Shown: piece after piece, positions 44,723 to 53,786 of the stretch | How the letters are laid out: each line of letters opens with the position of its first letter | Numbering within the stretch: the stretch's first letter is position 1 | Assembly (NCBI RefSeq): GCF_905250085.1 | Contig: NZ_CAJNOB010000006.1 | Coordinates: 1 to 59,080 of the forward strand | DNA length: 59,080 nt | Direction: 5' to 3' | From: Candidatus Methylacidithermus pantelleriae | Lineage (GTDB): Bacteria; Verrucomicrobiota; Verrucomicrobiia; Methylacidiphilales; Methylacidiphilaceae | The notes under the pieces: generated by a model | The model's database searches: none | What the model was told of the DNA's origin: nothing | What the model saw: only the letters and a program-made list of their open reading frames with translations | Translations under genes and position numbers: made by a program

Positions 44723-45622
44723 TTACCCCATTAAATCTGGGCGTGCAAATACGCATCGATCTAGGATCGTTGGAGGCGGGTAAAGGTGAGGATCCTGGGC
44801 CAGTGTTAGGGGAACGTACTTGCGGGCCTCTTCGCTGACGACAGCGAGGCGGTTTTCCGAGGCTAATCGAGCGGCTCGCTTGGGCTCACTGGCTGCCTGC
44901 ACAAAAGAGGCAGCCGTTTCGGGGGCCGGAGAGTTTGAGGCAACTGCCCAGTGGTAGAGACTGATCCAGCTTCCTTCTTTTGGCACCAGAAGCTTCCAGG
45001 CGGCTTGAGGGGAAAGGCCGAGTTCTAGAAGCGATATCTCATCCACAGCAATGGGTAAATCGACTTCGGCCGCCTTCTTTTGCCATTGTCGTACGGTTGT
45101 TTCCAAGGTTTCCTTGGGCCGGCCGTAGAGGGCAAGGTAAAGGGCTTGGGCCAGTATCGCATCTTGAGGTGGGCGAAACTGGAGCCCGAAACGTCGCAGA
45201 TCCTTCCAGTGTTCCAGGGGAGGAGAAACTTTGTCGGGGCGATAGGCAATTCCCAACGGGCACCACCCAAAAGGCCAAGCGAACCGGTTGTACGGATCAA
45301 AGTAGTGCTGGACAAAAAGCGAGTTGACCGGTGGCGGGTGGGCTCGGAACGAACGGGGTAGGGGTCGCAAAAGAGCGAGTTTTCGCCAGCGCCACACTTC
45401 TCGATCCGTCAGGGTGTATAGGTCCCAAGGTTCCTTGCGAGCCTGCTCGAGAAGCGCTTCCCCGGTCGGCACGGATCGTAGCGCAAGGGAAACTCCCAGG
45501 ACGGCTTCCAGTTCCGAAAGAAGCTCGGTAGGGAAGCGAATCCGGCAGAGGATGCGGAGCGAGGATCGGGGAGCCGGTGTGGGCGAGGGGAACTGGGGTT
45601 CTGGTAAAGGCTCAGCCTGCAT
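44723..45622 (-). CDS. PotD/Fbp-like solute-binding protein without permease genes
   Basis: About 299 residues from ATG 45622, behind AAGGGAGTG. The fold looks like a periplasmic spermidine/putrescine or iron-type binding protein: LRILCRIRFPTELLSELEAVLG as the first strand-helix, then PWDLYTLTDREVWRWRKLALL, FAWPFGWCPLGIAYRPD (the hinge block), and WKDLRRFGLQ. No clear signal peptide precedes it, and no ABC permease or ATPase gene is nearby. It may be an orphan receptor, a cytosolic protein, or its start may be misplaced. It lies 129 bases upstream of lpxK on the same strand. Confidence 0.65.
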   Translation of the reverse strand: MQAEPLPEPQFPSPTPAPRSSLRILCRIRFPTELLSELEAVLGVSLALRSVPTGEALLEQARKEPWDLYTLTDREVWRWRKLALLRPLPRSFRAHPPPVNSLFVQHYFDPYNRFAWPFGWCPLGIAYRPDKVSPPLEHWKDLRRFGLQFRPPQDAILAQALYLALYGRPKETLETTVRQWQKKAAEVDLPIAVDEISLLELGLSPQAAWKLLVPKEGSWISLYHWAVASNSPAPETAASFVQAASEPKRAARLASENRLAVVSEEARKYVPLTLAQDPHLYPPPTILDRCVFARPDLMG

Positions 45623-45843
45623 GCAAAAAACACTCCCTTCCCTTTTGAGGGCAGGCCAGGCGATGCTCAAGCCCAAAACGATTGGCCTGGGAAGGCCGGT
45701 GTCGCACAAGCCGTGGGAAACGTTCCGCGCGACGCCCAGCACTTTCGGGCGAGGAAAAAGCGAGGCGAATGCAAGAGAAAAAAAGCCCCTGCTTTTCGTG
45801 GGGGGAACGAACTATCCAACAGGGGAAAGGAGAATCATCGACC

Positions 45844-46041
45844 ATGTCTCACCCGACCGATCGCTTCCCTCACCGGTTCCCGCTTTTCGATCCTTGGCTC
45901 ACCCGCCGAGAACAAAGGCTCATCCTCTTTCTTCTTGCACTTACGCTGGCGGGTGGCATGATGGGTCTTGTGCGGGATCGCTTGTTCCCACCGCAGTGTA
46001 CCTTGCCGGATCAAGTGAAAGATCAACCCCTAACCCCATAA
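45844..46041 (+). CDS. Small single-pass membrane protein
   Basis: 65 residues from ATG 45844, with AAAGGAG about 11 bases upstream. A polar start is followed by RREQRLILFLLALTLAGGMMG, a single transmembrane helix, and a short tail. It ends 4 bases before the Minf_1886 gene, so the two are probably co-transcribed. No family is recognised. Confidence 0.6.
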   Translation: MSHPTDRFPHRFPLFDPWLTRREQRLILFLLALTLAGGMMGLVRDRLFPPQCTLPDQVKDQPLTP

Positions 46042-46045
46042 GACC

Positions 46046-46537
46046 ATGTTCAAACGGGACTTTTTGCAAATTGTGGAACGCATTCACGAAGAGGATCCCC
46101 GGTATTCGAAGGATGTGTACCTTTTTGTGCGGGAAGGTTTGGATTACACGCTCAAATCCTTGCGACGCAAGGGAGCCCCTGGCCGGACTCGTGTCACTGG
46201 TCAGGAGCTTCTAGGGGGCCTTCGCGACTATGCTCTGCGGGAGTTCGGTCCCATGAGTAAAACCGTGCTCAACGAGTGGGGCGTGGAGAATTGTGAGGAC
46301 TTGGGCAGGGTTGTCTTTCACCTTGTCCGCTATGGGGTTCTCGGAAAAACGGAAGCTGACTCGCTGGAGGATTTTCGGCAGGGATTTAGCTTTGAGGAAG
46401 CCTTTGTCAAACCCTTCCAGCCCCGTCGGGATTCCCGAACAGTAAAAAAGGGAAAGAAAAGCCCAGGGGCCCGCTCAAAGAAAGGAAAAATGGGGGCTCA
46501 GAAGAACTCCCAGGCCTCGTCGGAACCTGCCCCGTAA
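46046..46537 (+). CDS. Minf_1886 family protein
   Basis: 163 residues. Residues 1-125 match the conserved family named after Methylacidiphilum infernorum Minf_1886, found mainly in Planctomycetes and Verrucomicrobia: RDPRYS-type start (HEEDPRYSKDVYLFVREGLDYT), VTGQELLGGLRDYALREFG, and NEWGVENCEDLGRVVFHLV. The C-terminal ~35 residues are a basic low-complexity tail. The function is unknown. This gene is one of the better taxonomic pointers in the window. Confidence 0.88.
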   Translation: MFKRDFLQIVERIHEEDPRYSKDVYLFVREGLDYTLKSLRRKGAPGRTRVTGQELLGGLRDYALREFGPMSKTVLNEWGVENCEDLGRVVFHLVRYGVLGKTEADSLEDFRQGFSFEEAFVKPFQPRRDSRTVKKGKKSPGARSKKGKMGAQKNSQASSEPAP

Positions 46538-46629
46538 GGCCCAGGGTCTTTTCCCAACGGTTAGGGAGTGGGCGGGTCTTGGGGGGAGTCGTCCCAGGGA
46601 ACAAAGGGGACAGGGGTAGGAGGATAGGA

Positions 46630-49161
46630 GTGGGGACTTCTTTTGGCGAAACACTGGTTCGAGAGCTTGCCAATGGTTCCTTTGTCCTTGTCCATCCCGA
46701 TTCAGAGGTCCGTGTAGTTTCGATTCAATTGTGGTGCCACACGGGAAGCTTTCATGAAGGGAGATGGGCGGGTTCCGGAATCTCGCATTTCCTTGAGCAC
46801 CTGATTTTTAAGGGTAGCTTGGCCCGCTCGGGCCAAGAGTTTGTCCTAGGCTTACAGGAACTGGGGGGTCACGTAAATGCGTACACTTCTTTTGACCGGA
46901 CGGTCTATCATGTTGACTTGCCGGCCGAACATTGGAAAGAGGCGCTAGAACTTCTCTGCGACGCGGTACTGCACCCTGCGATTCCGGAACCGGAATTTGA
47001 ACCGGAAAAAGACGTAATTCGCAGAGAACTGGCCATGGTGGCCGATGATCCGGACGAAGAGCTGTTTCAATTAGGACTTCGGACGGCCTTTTCCCATCAT
47101 CCTTTCCGTTACCCGGTCATTGGGATCCCGGATCTTTTTGAGGCGTTGACTCGAAAGGATGTGCTTGCGTACCACCAGGAGCGGTATTGCCCCCAGAATC
47201 TCACACTTGTGGTCTCGGGCGCCGTCGAGCCGGCTGAGGTTTTCTCAGAAGCAGCCCAAAGTCTGGGGAAGGAAAAAGCAAGGCCTATGGCTCAGAGCTA
47301 CATTCCCGGGGAACCGGACCAGATGGTGCCCCGCAGAAGCCAGAAGGAATTTGTGACAGAGGTAAGCCGGGTTCTTTTCCTTTACCAGATTCCAGGATAT
47401 GAAGACCCATCCGGGTTGCCGTTGCTTTTGCTCTCACTCGTAGCCGGGGGGGGAAGAAGCTCCCGGTTCCACCGGATCCTCGTGGAGGAGGAGGGGCTTG
47501 CGGAAGAGGTGGAAGTTTTTACGCATATGGCTTTGGGAGCGGGTGTTTTTGGGGTGGGGGCTCGGTGCCAGAACGAAAAGCGAGGTCGGCTCATCGCACG
47601 CATTCGAGAACTGGTTGACCAGCTTGGCAAAAATCCTGTGGCCCGCAACGAGCTGGAACGTGCTCGACGGCAGGCTCTTTTACAGCGGTGGCACAGCTTA
47701 AAAACGGCCTCCGGGAGGGCCGGTGCCATTGGTTGGGGGTGGCTTGTGGCTCGGGATCCGGGTTTTTACGATCGGGTGGTCGAACGCATCCAGGGGATCG
47801 AGGAGGAAGAGATCGTGGAGTGCGCACGGCGCTTTCTGGATCCGCGGCGGGAGAATCTTGCCGAGCTTGTTCCCAAGGGTGAGCGTGAGCCCTTCCTGGA
47901 AAAAGGGCACGCGCATGGTCATGGAGAGCTTCCCTTGCCGCACCGCTATCGACTGGGCAAAGGGACCCGGGTGGTGGCCCGCCAGGATCAAAGGGTCCCC
48001 TTGGTTGGATTTCATGTCCTCTTCCCGGGGGGAGTTTTTTATGAAAAACCGGAGACGGCGGGGCTGGCTCGCCTGGCTGCCCAGCTCCTTCCCAAGGGGA
48101 CCCGGAGGCGAAAAGCCATGGAAATCGCCGGCCGGGTGGAGGAACTGGGTGGGTACTTGGAAGCGGATGGGGGGAATAATTCGGCGCGGTTGTCGATCGA
48201 GCTTCTCAAGCAAAGCTGGCGGGATGGGCTAGAGATTTTTTTGGAAATTCTTATGGAATTTTGTTGCCGGGAAGAAGAGCTCGAAACGGAACGCAGAAAA
48301 CAACTCTCGCTTCTTGCAGTGGAGCGGGAAGATCCGGTTTCTGTGGCTCGGGATCTTCTACGGCGCACCCTCTTTGCCGGGCATCCCTATGAGCGCAACC
48401 CGTTAGGAACGCCGGAAACCCTTGCCCGGGTCGGGCCGCAGGATGTGGAAGAGTTTGTTCGGGAGGTCTTCTTTCAAGCGAGCGCCGTCTTCGGGGTGGC
48501 TGGAGATTTTTGTTGGGAAGAGGTCCAAGGAATGATGGAACCGGTTCTTTCGGCGTGGGGCCAAAGCGTTCCCGGAGAGCCTACGGGTTTTCCACCTGTT
48601 CCGCTCCGTGAAAAGCCGGTGCGTGTGGAACAACAGCTCCCGAAGGAGCAAGCAGTTATTTTCATTGGGTTTCCCACGCCGGGTCTCCAGCATCCTTGGC
48701 AGATTCCCTTGGCGATTGCAGCGGAAGCTCTGAGTGACCTGGGGGGCCGGCTTTTCGTTAAAATTCGACAAGAGCACGGGCTTGCCTACTTTACGGGAGC
48801 GACGCGGTTTTTGGGGCTTGCGGGTGGATGGTTTGCTTTCTATGTGGGAACCGACCCCACGCGCAAGGAATGGGTCGAAAAGCTTCTTTGGGAAGAGATT
48901 GAACGACTGGCCGTTTCAGGGCTGGACAAGGGGGAAGTCGAGCGGGCGAAAGCGAAGCTTTTAAGTGAGGATCGAATGAGCGATCAGGATACTGCTGGGG
49001 TGGTGGCGGCATCTGCTCTGCATGAACTGGTAGGGCTTGGCTACGATTACGCGTGGAGGCGAAGGAAAAAAATTGAGGCATTAACTGAGGAAGAGGTCCG
49101 GGAGTGTCTCGTTGGTTGCCTGGGCCAAAAGGGGCCCGTTACGGTGGTAGTAAGCCCGTAG
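46630..49161 (+). CDS. M16 family zinc peptidase (two-domain)
   Basis: About 843 residues from GTG 46630; AGGAGG at 46618-46623 lies 6 bases before it, so this start is preferred to the upstream TTG. The inverted zinc motif HFLEH is at residues 53-57, with the third ligand in the EKDVIRRELAM helix. The second half (from about residue 440) repeats the fold without zinc ligands, the usual inactive partner domain of PqqL/processing-peptidase-like enzymes. No signal peptide is obvious. Its substrate is unknown; neighbours give no hint. Confidence 0.92.
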   Translation: MGTSFGETLVRELANGSFVLVHPDSEVRVVSIQLWCHTGSFHEGRWAGSGISHFLEHLIFKGSLARSGQEFVLGLQELGGHVNAYTSFDRTVYHVDLPAEHWKEALELLCDAVLHPAIPEPEFEPEKDVIRRELAMVADDPDEELFQLGLRTAFSHHPFRYPVIGIPDLFEALTRKDVLAYHQERYCPQNLTLVVSGAVEPAEVFSEAAQSLGKEKARPMAQSYIPGEPDQMVPRRSQKEFVTEVSRVLFLYQIPGYEDPSGLPLLLLSLVAGGGRSSRFHRILVEEEGLAEEVEVFTHMALGAGVFGVGARCQNEKRGRLIARIRELVDQLGKNPVARNELERARRQALLQRWHSLKTASGRAGAIGWGWLVARDPGFYDRVVERIQGIEEEEIVECARRFLDPRRENLAELVPKGEREPFLEKGHAHGHGELPLPHRYRLGKGTRVVARQDQRVPLVGFHVLFPGGVFYEKPETAGLARLAAQLLPKGTRRRKAMEIAGRVEELGGYLEADGGNNSARLSIELLKQSWRDGLEIFLEILMEFCCREEELETERRKQLSLLAVEREDPVSVARDLLRRTLFAGHPYERNPLGTPETLARVGPQDVEEFVREVFFQASAVFGVAGDFCWEEVQGMMEPVLSAWGQSVPGEPTGFPPVPLREKPVRVEQQLPKEQAVIFIGFPTPGLQHPWQIPLAIAAEALSDLGGRLFVKIRQEHGLAYFTGATRFLGLAGGWFAFYVGTDPTRKEWVEKLLWEEIERLAVSGLDKGEVERAKAKLLSEDRMSDQDTAGVVAASALHELVGLGYDYAWRRRKKIEALTEEEVRECLVGCLGQKGPVTVVVSP

Positions 49162-49187
49162 GGGAAACGGGCCGGAGGGAGAACCGG

Positions 49188-49601
49188 ATGAGCGAGGGTT
49201 ATCTTTCGCAACAGGAACTTTCCCAGAGATTCATGGGGCTGGTCGTGCGGCTCGCACAGGAGGCGCTTTACCTTCTGCGGGGTGGGTCCGGGGAGGGTCC
49301 TGTGTCATTGCGATTGGAGGAAGCCCGGGCGATCATTGACGGACTTGAGGCTTTGCAAGTGCGGGTTGCAGGGAATGTGACAGAGGAGGAACGGAGTCTT
49401 TTGGAGGGGGTGTTGACCCAGCTGCGGCTTGTCTTTGTGGAGGCGGTGACGCGAGGGTCTGAAGCAAAACCCGCGGGGAAGGCCCAAGAATCCGCTGTGG
49501 CCCAGGAGGTTCCTTCTGGGGAGAGCGGCAAAGAGCAAGCTCCGGCAGGGGAGGAGCTTGGACGTAAGCGGTTTGTTAAAAAGTATGGACCAGGCGAGTA
49601 A
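49188..49601 (+). CDS. DUF1844 family protein
   Basis: 137 residues from ATG 49188, behind GGAGGGAG. The conserved core is SQRFMGLVVRLAQEALYLL, then LEEARAIIDGLEALQVR and LTEEERSLLEGVLTQLR-like helices, matching DUF1844. The C-terminal third is a low-complexity Ala/Glu/Gly stretch. The function of the family is unknown. It follows the M16 gene by 26 bases, probably the same operon. Confidence 0.8.
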   Translation: MSEGYLSQQELSQRFMGLVVRLAQEALYLLRGGSGEGPVSLRLEEARAIIDGLEALQVRVAGNVTEEERSLLEGVLTQLRLVFVEAVTRGSEAKPAGKAQESAVAQEVPSGESGKEQAPAGEELGRKRFVKKYGPGE

Positions 49602-49759
49602 CGCTGCTTGCTTAAGACGGGGTTTTTTCCTGTGTCCCGGTCTTACGGGCGTGTGAGGGAGTTGAGAGGGAGACTTTTTCCCTTCTAGCCAAACGGCTTG
49701 GAAGGGGCGGGTGGTTTCCTTGCTCTTGGTGGGTAAGCAGGGTAACCTATTCTCGAACA

Positions 49760-50782
49760 GTGAGTTTTTCCCAACCCATTCGCCTTGTTCCCCATGGTTT
49801 GAGGAATGGTTCGGCGGTAGACCGTCGGAAGGTCAACTACCTTCGGATTTCGATCACCGACCGCTGCAACGAACGCTGTCTCTACTGCATGCCGGAAAAG
49901 TACGCCGGCTGGGTGCCTCGCGACGAGCTATTGAGTTACGAGGAGATCCTCGCAATCGTGAAGGTGGGTGTATCGCTGGGGTTCCGCCATTTTCGCGTGA
50001 CCGGGGGCGAACCTCTGGTCCGGCCGGGCGTGGTAGGGTTTGTGGAGCGACTGATCGGACTTCCGGGAGTCGAGACGGTGTCTTTATCGACCAATGGGAC
50101 CCGGTTGCCTGAACTGGCTGAGGGGTTGTGGAAAGCCGGGTTGCGAAGGGTTAACGTGAGCTTGGATGCACTTGACCCCCAGCGCTACCGGGAGATCACC
50201 CGCGGAGACATCGATCCTGTGTTGGAGGGGATTGAGCTATGTCGCAAGCTTGGCTTTTCCTCGCTTAAGATCAATACCGTGCTTTTGCGAAACCGGAACG
50301 AGGAAGAAATCTGGCCCCTGGCAAAGTTTGCAGCCAGCCGGGGTCTTGTGATCCGGTTTATTGAGCTTATGCCCGTGACCCGAAGTGACATGCTTGCGGA
50401 GGAGAATTTTTTTTCGGTTGAGGAAGCCAAGAGGTCTTTGGAAAAGTACGATCGGCTCGAGCCGGTGAATCTCAAGCTGGGTTTGGGCCCGGCAAAATAC
50501 TTCCGGTTGGCTCGTCTTGGGGGAATTGTAGGATTTATCGGGGCAATTTCGGATTCTCGTTTCTGCGATGGATGTAATAAGATGCGTCTGACGGCCGATG
50601 GGAAACTCCGCCCTTGTTTGGGGGACCACGCGGAGTGGGATCTTAAGCCTTGCGTTCGGCCGGCTCTCGACAGGGTGAGGTTGAAGGAATGCTGGGAGGC
50701 CGCGTTGGCAGCCAAACCTCTGGCCCACTCGTTTCGAGAGGGATACCAGCCGGGAAGGGTGATGACCGCCATTGGAGGGTAG
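49760..50782 (+). CDS. moaA: GTP 3',8-cyclase MoaA
   Basis: 340 residues from GTG 49760. A radical SAM enzyme with the first 4Fe-4S cluster site C36, C40, C43 (CNERCLYC), the GGEPL motif at 82-86, and the second cluster site C269, C272 and C286 (CDGC, then CLG). It ends in Gly-Gly, needed for activity in E. coli MoaA. It makes the 3',8-cyclic intermediate that MoaC turns into cyclic pyranopterin phosphate. First gene of the Moco operon; moaD starts directly after its stop. No Moco riboswitch was recognised in the 158 bases upstream. Confidence 0.96.
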   Translation: MSFSQPIRLVPHGLRNGSAVDRRKVNYLRISITDRCNERCLYCMPEKYAGWVPRDELLSYEEILAIVKVGVSLGFRHFRVTGGEPLVRPGVVGFVERLIGLPGVETVSLSTNGTRLPELAEGLWKAGLRRVNVSLDALDPQRYREITRGDIDPVLEGIELCRKLGFSSLKINTVLLRNRNEEEIWPLAKFAASRGLVIRFIELMPVTRSDMLAEENFFSVEEAKRSLEKYDRLEPVNLKLGLGPAKYFRLARLGGIVGFIGAISDSRFCDGCNKMRLTADGKLRPCLGDHAEWDLKPCVRPALDRVRLKECWEAALAAKPLAHSFREGYQPGRVMTAIGG

Positions 50783-51022
50783 ATGGCCAAGGTTCGTATT
50801 CTTGCTTTTGCCGAGGCTCGGGAGCTTCTGGGAGAAGGGGAGATTTGGGTAGAAGCAAGCTTGTCCGAATCTCCGCGCTTGATTCTGCAACGACTGTACC
50901 CGGATAAGATCCAAAAACTTTCGTCCTGGCGAGTGGCCGTGGACCGGCAGTACTGGGAGTGGGATCGGCCGGTGGGTACTGCGGAAGAAATTGCGGTCAT
51001 TCCTCCGGTAAGTGGGGGATAG
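50783..51022 (+). CDS. moaD: Molybdopterin synthase sulfur carrier MoaD
   Basis: 79 residues with the beta-grasp fold (KVRILAFAEARELLG..., AVIPPVSGG) and the C-terminal Gly-Gly that is adenylated and thiocarboxylated. The MoeB-rhodanese protein at 23.7 kb is the likely activating enzyme. It starts at the base after the moaA stop. Confidence 0.93.
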   Translation: MAKVRILAFAEARELLGEGEIWVEASLSESPRLILQRLYPDKIQKLSSWRVAVDRQYWEWDRPVGTAEEIAVIPPVSGG

Positions 51023-51082
51023 GGAGCTGGTGTAAGTCTTTGCCGGAATCGAGGAGCCTGACGCCGGGAGTTGACTCAAGTT

Positions 51083-51511
51083 ATGGGCAGGATCTTGACA
51101 CAACGGGATGGTCCCATGGAAATCTCGGTCCGGCTGACCTCCCATCCGTTGGAGTCGTGGGAACTTTCCTTTCCTCTGGACGGGTCTTCGGGGGTGGTTC
51201 TGGTCTTCTACGGTGTCGTACGCCGGGAGGAGCAAAACCACTGGATTGAGGCTCTCCACTACGAAGCGTATGAGACGATGGCCAAGGAGGAGCTTTTCCG
51301 GATTTGCCAGGAGCTAGGCAAACGATATCCCTGCCAGCGAGTGGAGGTGGTGCACCGGGTGGGGAAGGTGCCTGTTGGGGAAGCTTCTCTTGGGATCCGA
51401 GTTTTTGCCCGCCACCGCAGCGAGGCCTTGGGGTTATTGACCGAGCTTGTGGACCGGTTGAAAGAGCGCGTGCCCATCTGGAAAGCGCCCTGCACCATCA
51501 ACAACTCATAG
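51083..51511 (+). CDS. moaE: Molybdopterin synthase catalytic subunit MoaE
   Basis: 142 residues from ATG 51083; TTG 51071 and ATG 51116 are alternatives. Seen are LVFYGVVRREEQNHWIEALHYEAY, HRVGKVPVGEASLGIRVFARHR, and the lysine-bearing LKERVPIWKAP near the C-terminus where the catalytic lysines lie. With MoaD it inserts the two dithiolene sulfurs. The Gly-R-N block usual before the dithiolene site reads R-R-E-E-Q-N, a common variant. Third gene of the operon. Confidence 0.9.
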   Translation: MGRILTQRDGPMEISVRLTSHPLESWELSFPLDGSSGVVLVFYGVVRREEQNHWIEALHYEAYETMAKEELFRICQELGKRYPCQRVEVVHRVGKVPVGEASLGIRVFARHRSEALGLLTELVDRLKERVPIWKAPCTINNS

Positions 51512-51514
51512 GCT

Positions 51515-52411
51515 ATGGATCCCCTAGTGCTGAGAGAGCCTGGCTATCCGCGGCCGGGCAGCAAAACGCGGGTGCGGGTTTGGAGGTTTGAAAAGGAAGG
51601 AGTGTGGAACCGGCCGGATGAGGTGGCCACCGAGGAGCCGATGGAGATCCGAATCTCGGCAGGCCAGCAAACCCGCACGGTTGCCATTACGATGCGAACT
51701 CCCGGGGCGGATTTTGAACTGGCTGCCGGTTTTCTTTTCGGCGAGGGAGTGGTCCAACGGCCCGAGGAAATTGCCGAGATTTCCTATTGCGTGGATCCAG
51801 CCATCGAGGGAGAGCAACGCTATAACGTAGTCAGTGTCTTTCTCAACCGGGATTGTCTTCCCAGTCTAAAAGGTTTGGAGCGGCACTTTTACGTTTCAAG
51901 CGCGTGTGGTCTTTGTGGGAAAACGACCTTGGAGAGCCTCCGTATCCGGGGAGCGTCTGGGAGAGAAAAAGCACCGCAACTGCGGGTTTCCCCGGAGGTA
52001 CTCCTTTCCCTGCCCCGTTGCCTGCAGGAAGGACAAAAAATCTTTCAATCGACGGGCGGGCTTCATGCTGCTGCCCTTTTTCACATTGATGGCACGCTGG
52101 TAGCCGTGCGGGAAGATGTTGGACGCCACAACGCGATGGACAAGCTCGTGGGCTGGGCGTTTCTTTCGGGCAGGTTGCCTCTGGGCTCCCACGTGGTACT
52201 GGTGAGCGGTCGCGCCAGCTTTGAGCTTGTTCAAAAGAGTGTTTTTGCCGGAGTGCCCATCTTCTGTGCGGTATCGGCTCCGTCGAGTCTTGCCGTGGCG
52301 GTGGCGGAAGAGTTTGGGATTACACTGGTCGGATTTCTGCGGGGGGACCGGTTTAACGTGTACACTTGGCCCGAGCGCTTGCTTTCGCAGGTCAAGAAGG
52401 AGGGGCCATAA
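51515..52411 (+). CDS. fdhD: Formate dehydrogenase sulfurtransferase FdhD
   Basis: 298 residues. Family blocks: MRTPGADFELAAGFLFGEG, the active-site C131-G-L-C134 (SACGLCG), and EDVGRHNAMDKLVGW near 200-215. FdhD passes sulfur from a cysteine desulfurase to the Mo- or W-bis-MGD cofactor of formate dehydrogenase. Its presence implies such an enzyme elsewhere in the genome, as expected for a methylotroph. It begins 3 bases after moaE. Confidence 0.94.
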   Translation: MDPLVLREPGYPRPGSKTRVRVWRFEKEGVWNRPDEVATEEPMEIRISAGQQTRTVAITMRTPGADFELAAGFLFGEGVVQRPEEIAEISYCVDPAIEGEQRYNVVSVFLNRDCLPSLKGLERHFYVSSACGLCGKTTLESLRIRGASGREKAPQLRVSPEVLLSLPRCLQEGQKIFQSTGGLHAAALFHIDGTLVAVREDVGRHNAMDKLVGWAFLSGRLPLGSHVVLVSGRASFELVQKSVFAGVPIFCAVSAPSSLAVAVAEEFGITLVGFLRGDRFNVYTWPERLLSQVKKEGP

Positions 52412-52436
52412 GGAAGAAAATACCACGGTCTAATCC

Positions 52437-53078
52437 ATGGGAGCAGGGCTCGAGGTAGGAATCACCGGAGTGATCCTGGCGGGGGGCAAGGGGTCCCGGA
52501 TGGGCGGGGTCGATAAGGGGCTTGTAGCCCTTTCGGGCAGACCGCTGATCAGGTGGGTCCTGGACCGACTGGGTCCCCAGGTTGATCATCTTTTGATTAG
52601 TGCCAATCGCAACCAGGACTGTTACGCAAGTTTGGGAGTGCCTGTCGTCTCGGACCGGGAGCCCTGGACTGGTGTGGGGCCGCTTGGTGGGATCGCACGG
52701 GCCATGGAAGAGGCGACCGATCCTTTTGTTATGGTGGTTCCGTGTGACGCTCCCTTTGTTTTCCCCGATCTTGTGGGGCGGCTGTTTGCCTGTTGTCAAA
52801 GGACGGGCAAGGAGATGGCGATTGCCCATGATGGAAGAAGACCCCAGAACCTCTTTGCGCTCTTGCGGCGGGACCTTGTAGGACGGCTGCACGAATATTT
52901 GTCGAAGGGAAACCGGAAGGTGGAGGGGTTTTTTACTCCCGATCGGACGGCATGGGAGTTTTTTAGGGACTCGGAGATTGGGTTTTTCAATATCAATTCT
53001 TCCCAGGATTTGGCTTGGGCAGAGAATTTGCTCTCGGGCAAGATGGCCAAAGGTGCGGAAGGCCATTGCGAAACGTAA
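52437..53078 (+). CDS. mobA: Molybdenum cofactor guanylyltransferase MobA
   Basis: 213 residues with the nucleotidyltransferase signature LAGGKGSRMGGVDKG at residues 14-28, then VSDREPWTGVGPLGGI and VPCDAPFVFPDL (the metal-binding Asp). A closing NINSSQDL matches the family end. It attaches GMP to molybdopterin to give the MGD form used by formate dehydrogenase, consistent with its place after fdhD. Confidence 0.92.
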   Translation: MGAGLEVGITGVILAGGKGSRMGGVDKGLVALSGRPLIRWVLDRLGPQVDHLLISANRNQDCYASLGVPVVSDREPWTGVGPLGGIARAMEEATDPFVMVVPCDAPFVFPDLVGRLFACCQRTGKEMAIAHDGRRPQNLFALLRRDLVGRLHEYLSKGNRKVEGFFTPDRTAWEFFRDSEIGFFNINSSQDLAWAENLLSGKMAKGAEGHCET

Positions 53079-53109
53079 GAGGACCCAGGGGGCCGGTGGT
53101 TTCCTTGTT

Positions 53110-53652
53110 ATGGCTCTACCCTTGGAATCGTATCCGGTGATCGGGTTTGTGGGATGGAGTGGTTCAGGCAAAACCACCCTTCTTAAGGAGATCGTTCGCC
53201 GGTTGCGCGAGCAAGGAAGAAAAGTTGCGGTCATCAAGCACGCTCACCATTCCTTTGATGTAGATCATCCCGGCAAGGATAGTTACGAGCTCCGACACGC
53301 GGGAGCGCGGAAGGTTCTTGTAGCTTCCCGGCTTCGGTGGGCTCTGATGGTCGAAACGCCGGAAGGAGAGGAACCAGACTTGGGAAAACTTCTGACGATC
53401 GTAGGGCAAGACCCCCCTGATCTCATCCTGGTGGAAGGGTTTAAGAGATTCCCTTACCCCAAGGTGGAGGTTTATCGTCCCTCTTTGGGCTTGCCTCCAC
53501 TCTATTCCAAGGATCCCCACGTGGTCGCCGTGGCTTCCCCTTCTCCGGAAAGGGAGCTTCCCGCGGGCGTAACCTGGCTTAATCTCAACGAACCGCAAGA
53601 AGTTCTGGCGTTTATCGAGAGAAGGCTCAAAGACCGCGTCGTCCCATCCTAA
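53110..53652 (+). CDS. mobB: Molybdopterin-guanine dinucleotide adaptor MobB
   Basis: 180 residues from ATG 53110; the earlier open frame overlaps mobA and is rejected. Walker A GWSGSGKTT at 15-23, then VAVIKHAHH and the switch DHPGKDSYELRHAG, and LILVEGFKRFPYPKVEVYR, all typical of MobB GTP-binding proteins. It assists MobA. Last gene of the operon; it meets ftsH head-on across 134 bases. Confidence 0.93.
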   Translation: MALPLESYPVIGFVGWSGSGKTTLLKEIVRRLREQGRKVAVIKHAHHSFDVDHPGKDSYELRHAGARKVLVASRLRWALMVETPEGEEPDLGKLLTIVGQDPPDLILVEGFKRFPYPKVEVYRPSLGLPPLYSKDPHVVAVASPSPERELPAGVTWLNLNEPQEVLAFIERRLKDRVVPS

Positions 53653-53786
53653 CCCCGAAGGTCCTTTGGGTGACTTGCAAGGAAACCCGGCAAAAACCTC
53701 GTAGCTTTTACGCTTCCTCGTAACAAGGAGCGCAACTTTTACTGAAAATTCCAACTAGGTTTGAGCGGATTGTGCGGGCAACCTGA

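Noticed and set aside
49602-49759. Moco riboswitch or terminator before moaA
   Set aside because: A stem-like pair (AAGACGGGG and CCCGGTCTT, 49613-49646) is imperfect and no T-run follows. It does not show the conserved Moco aptamer layout.
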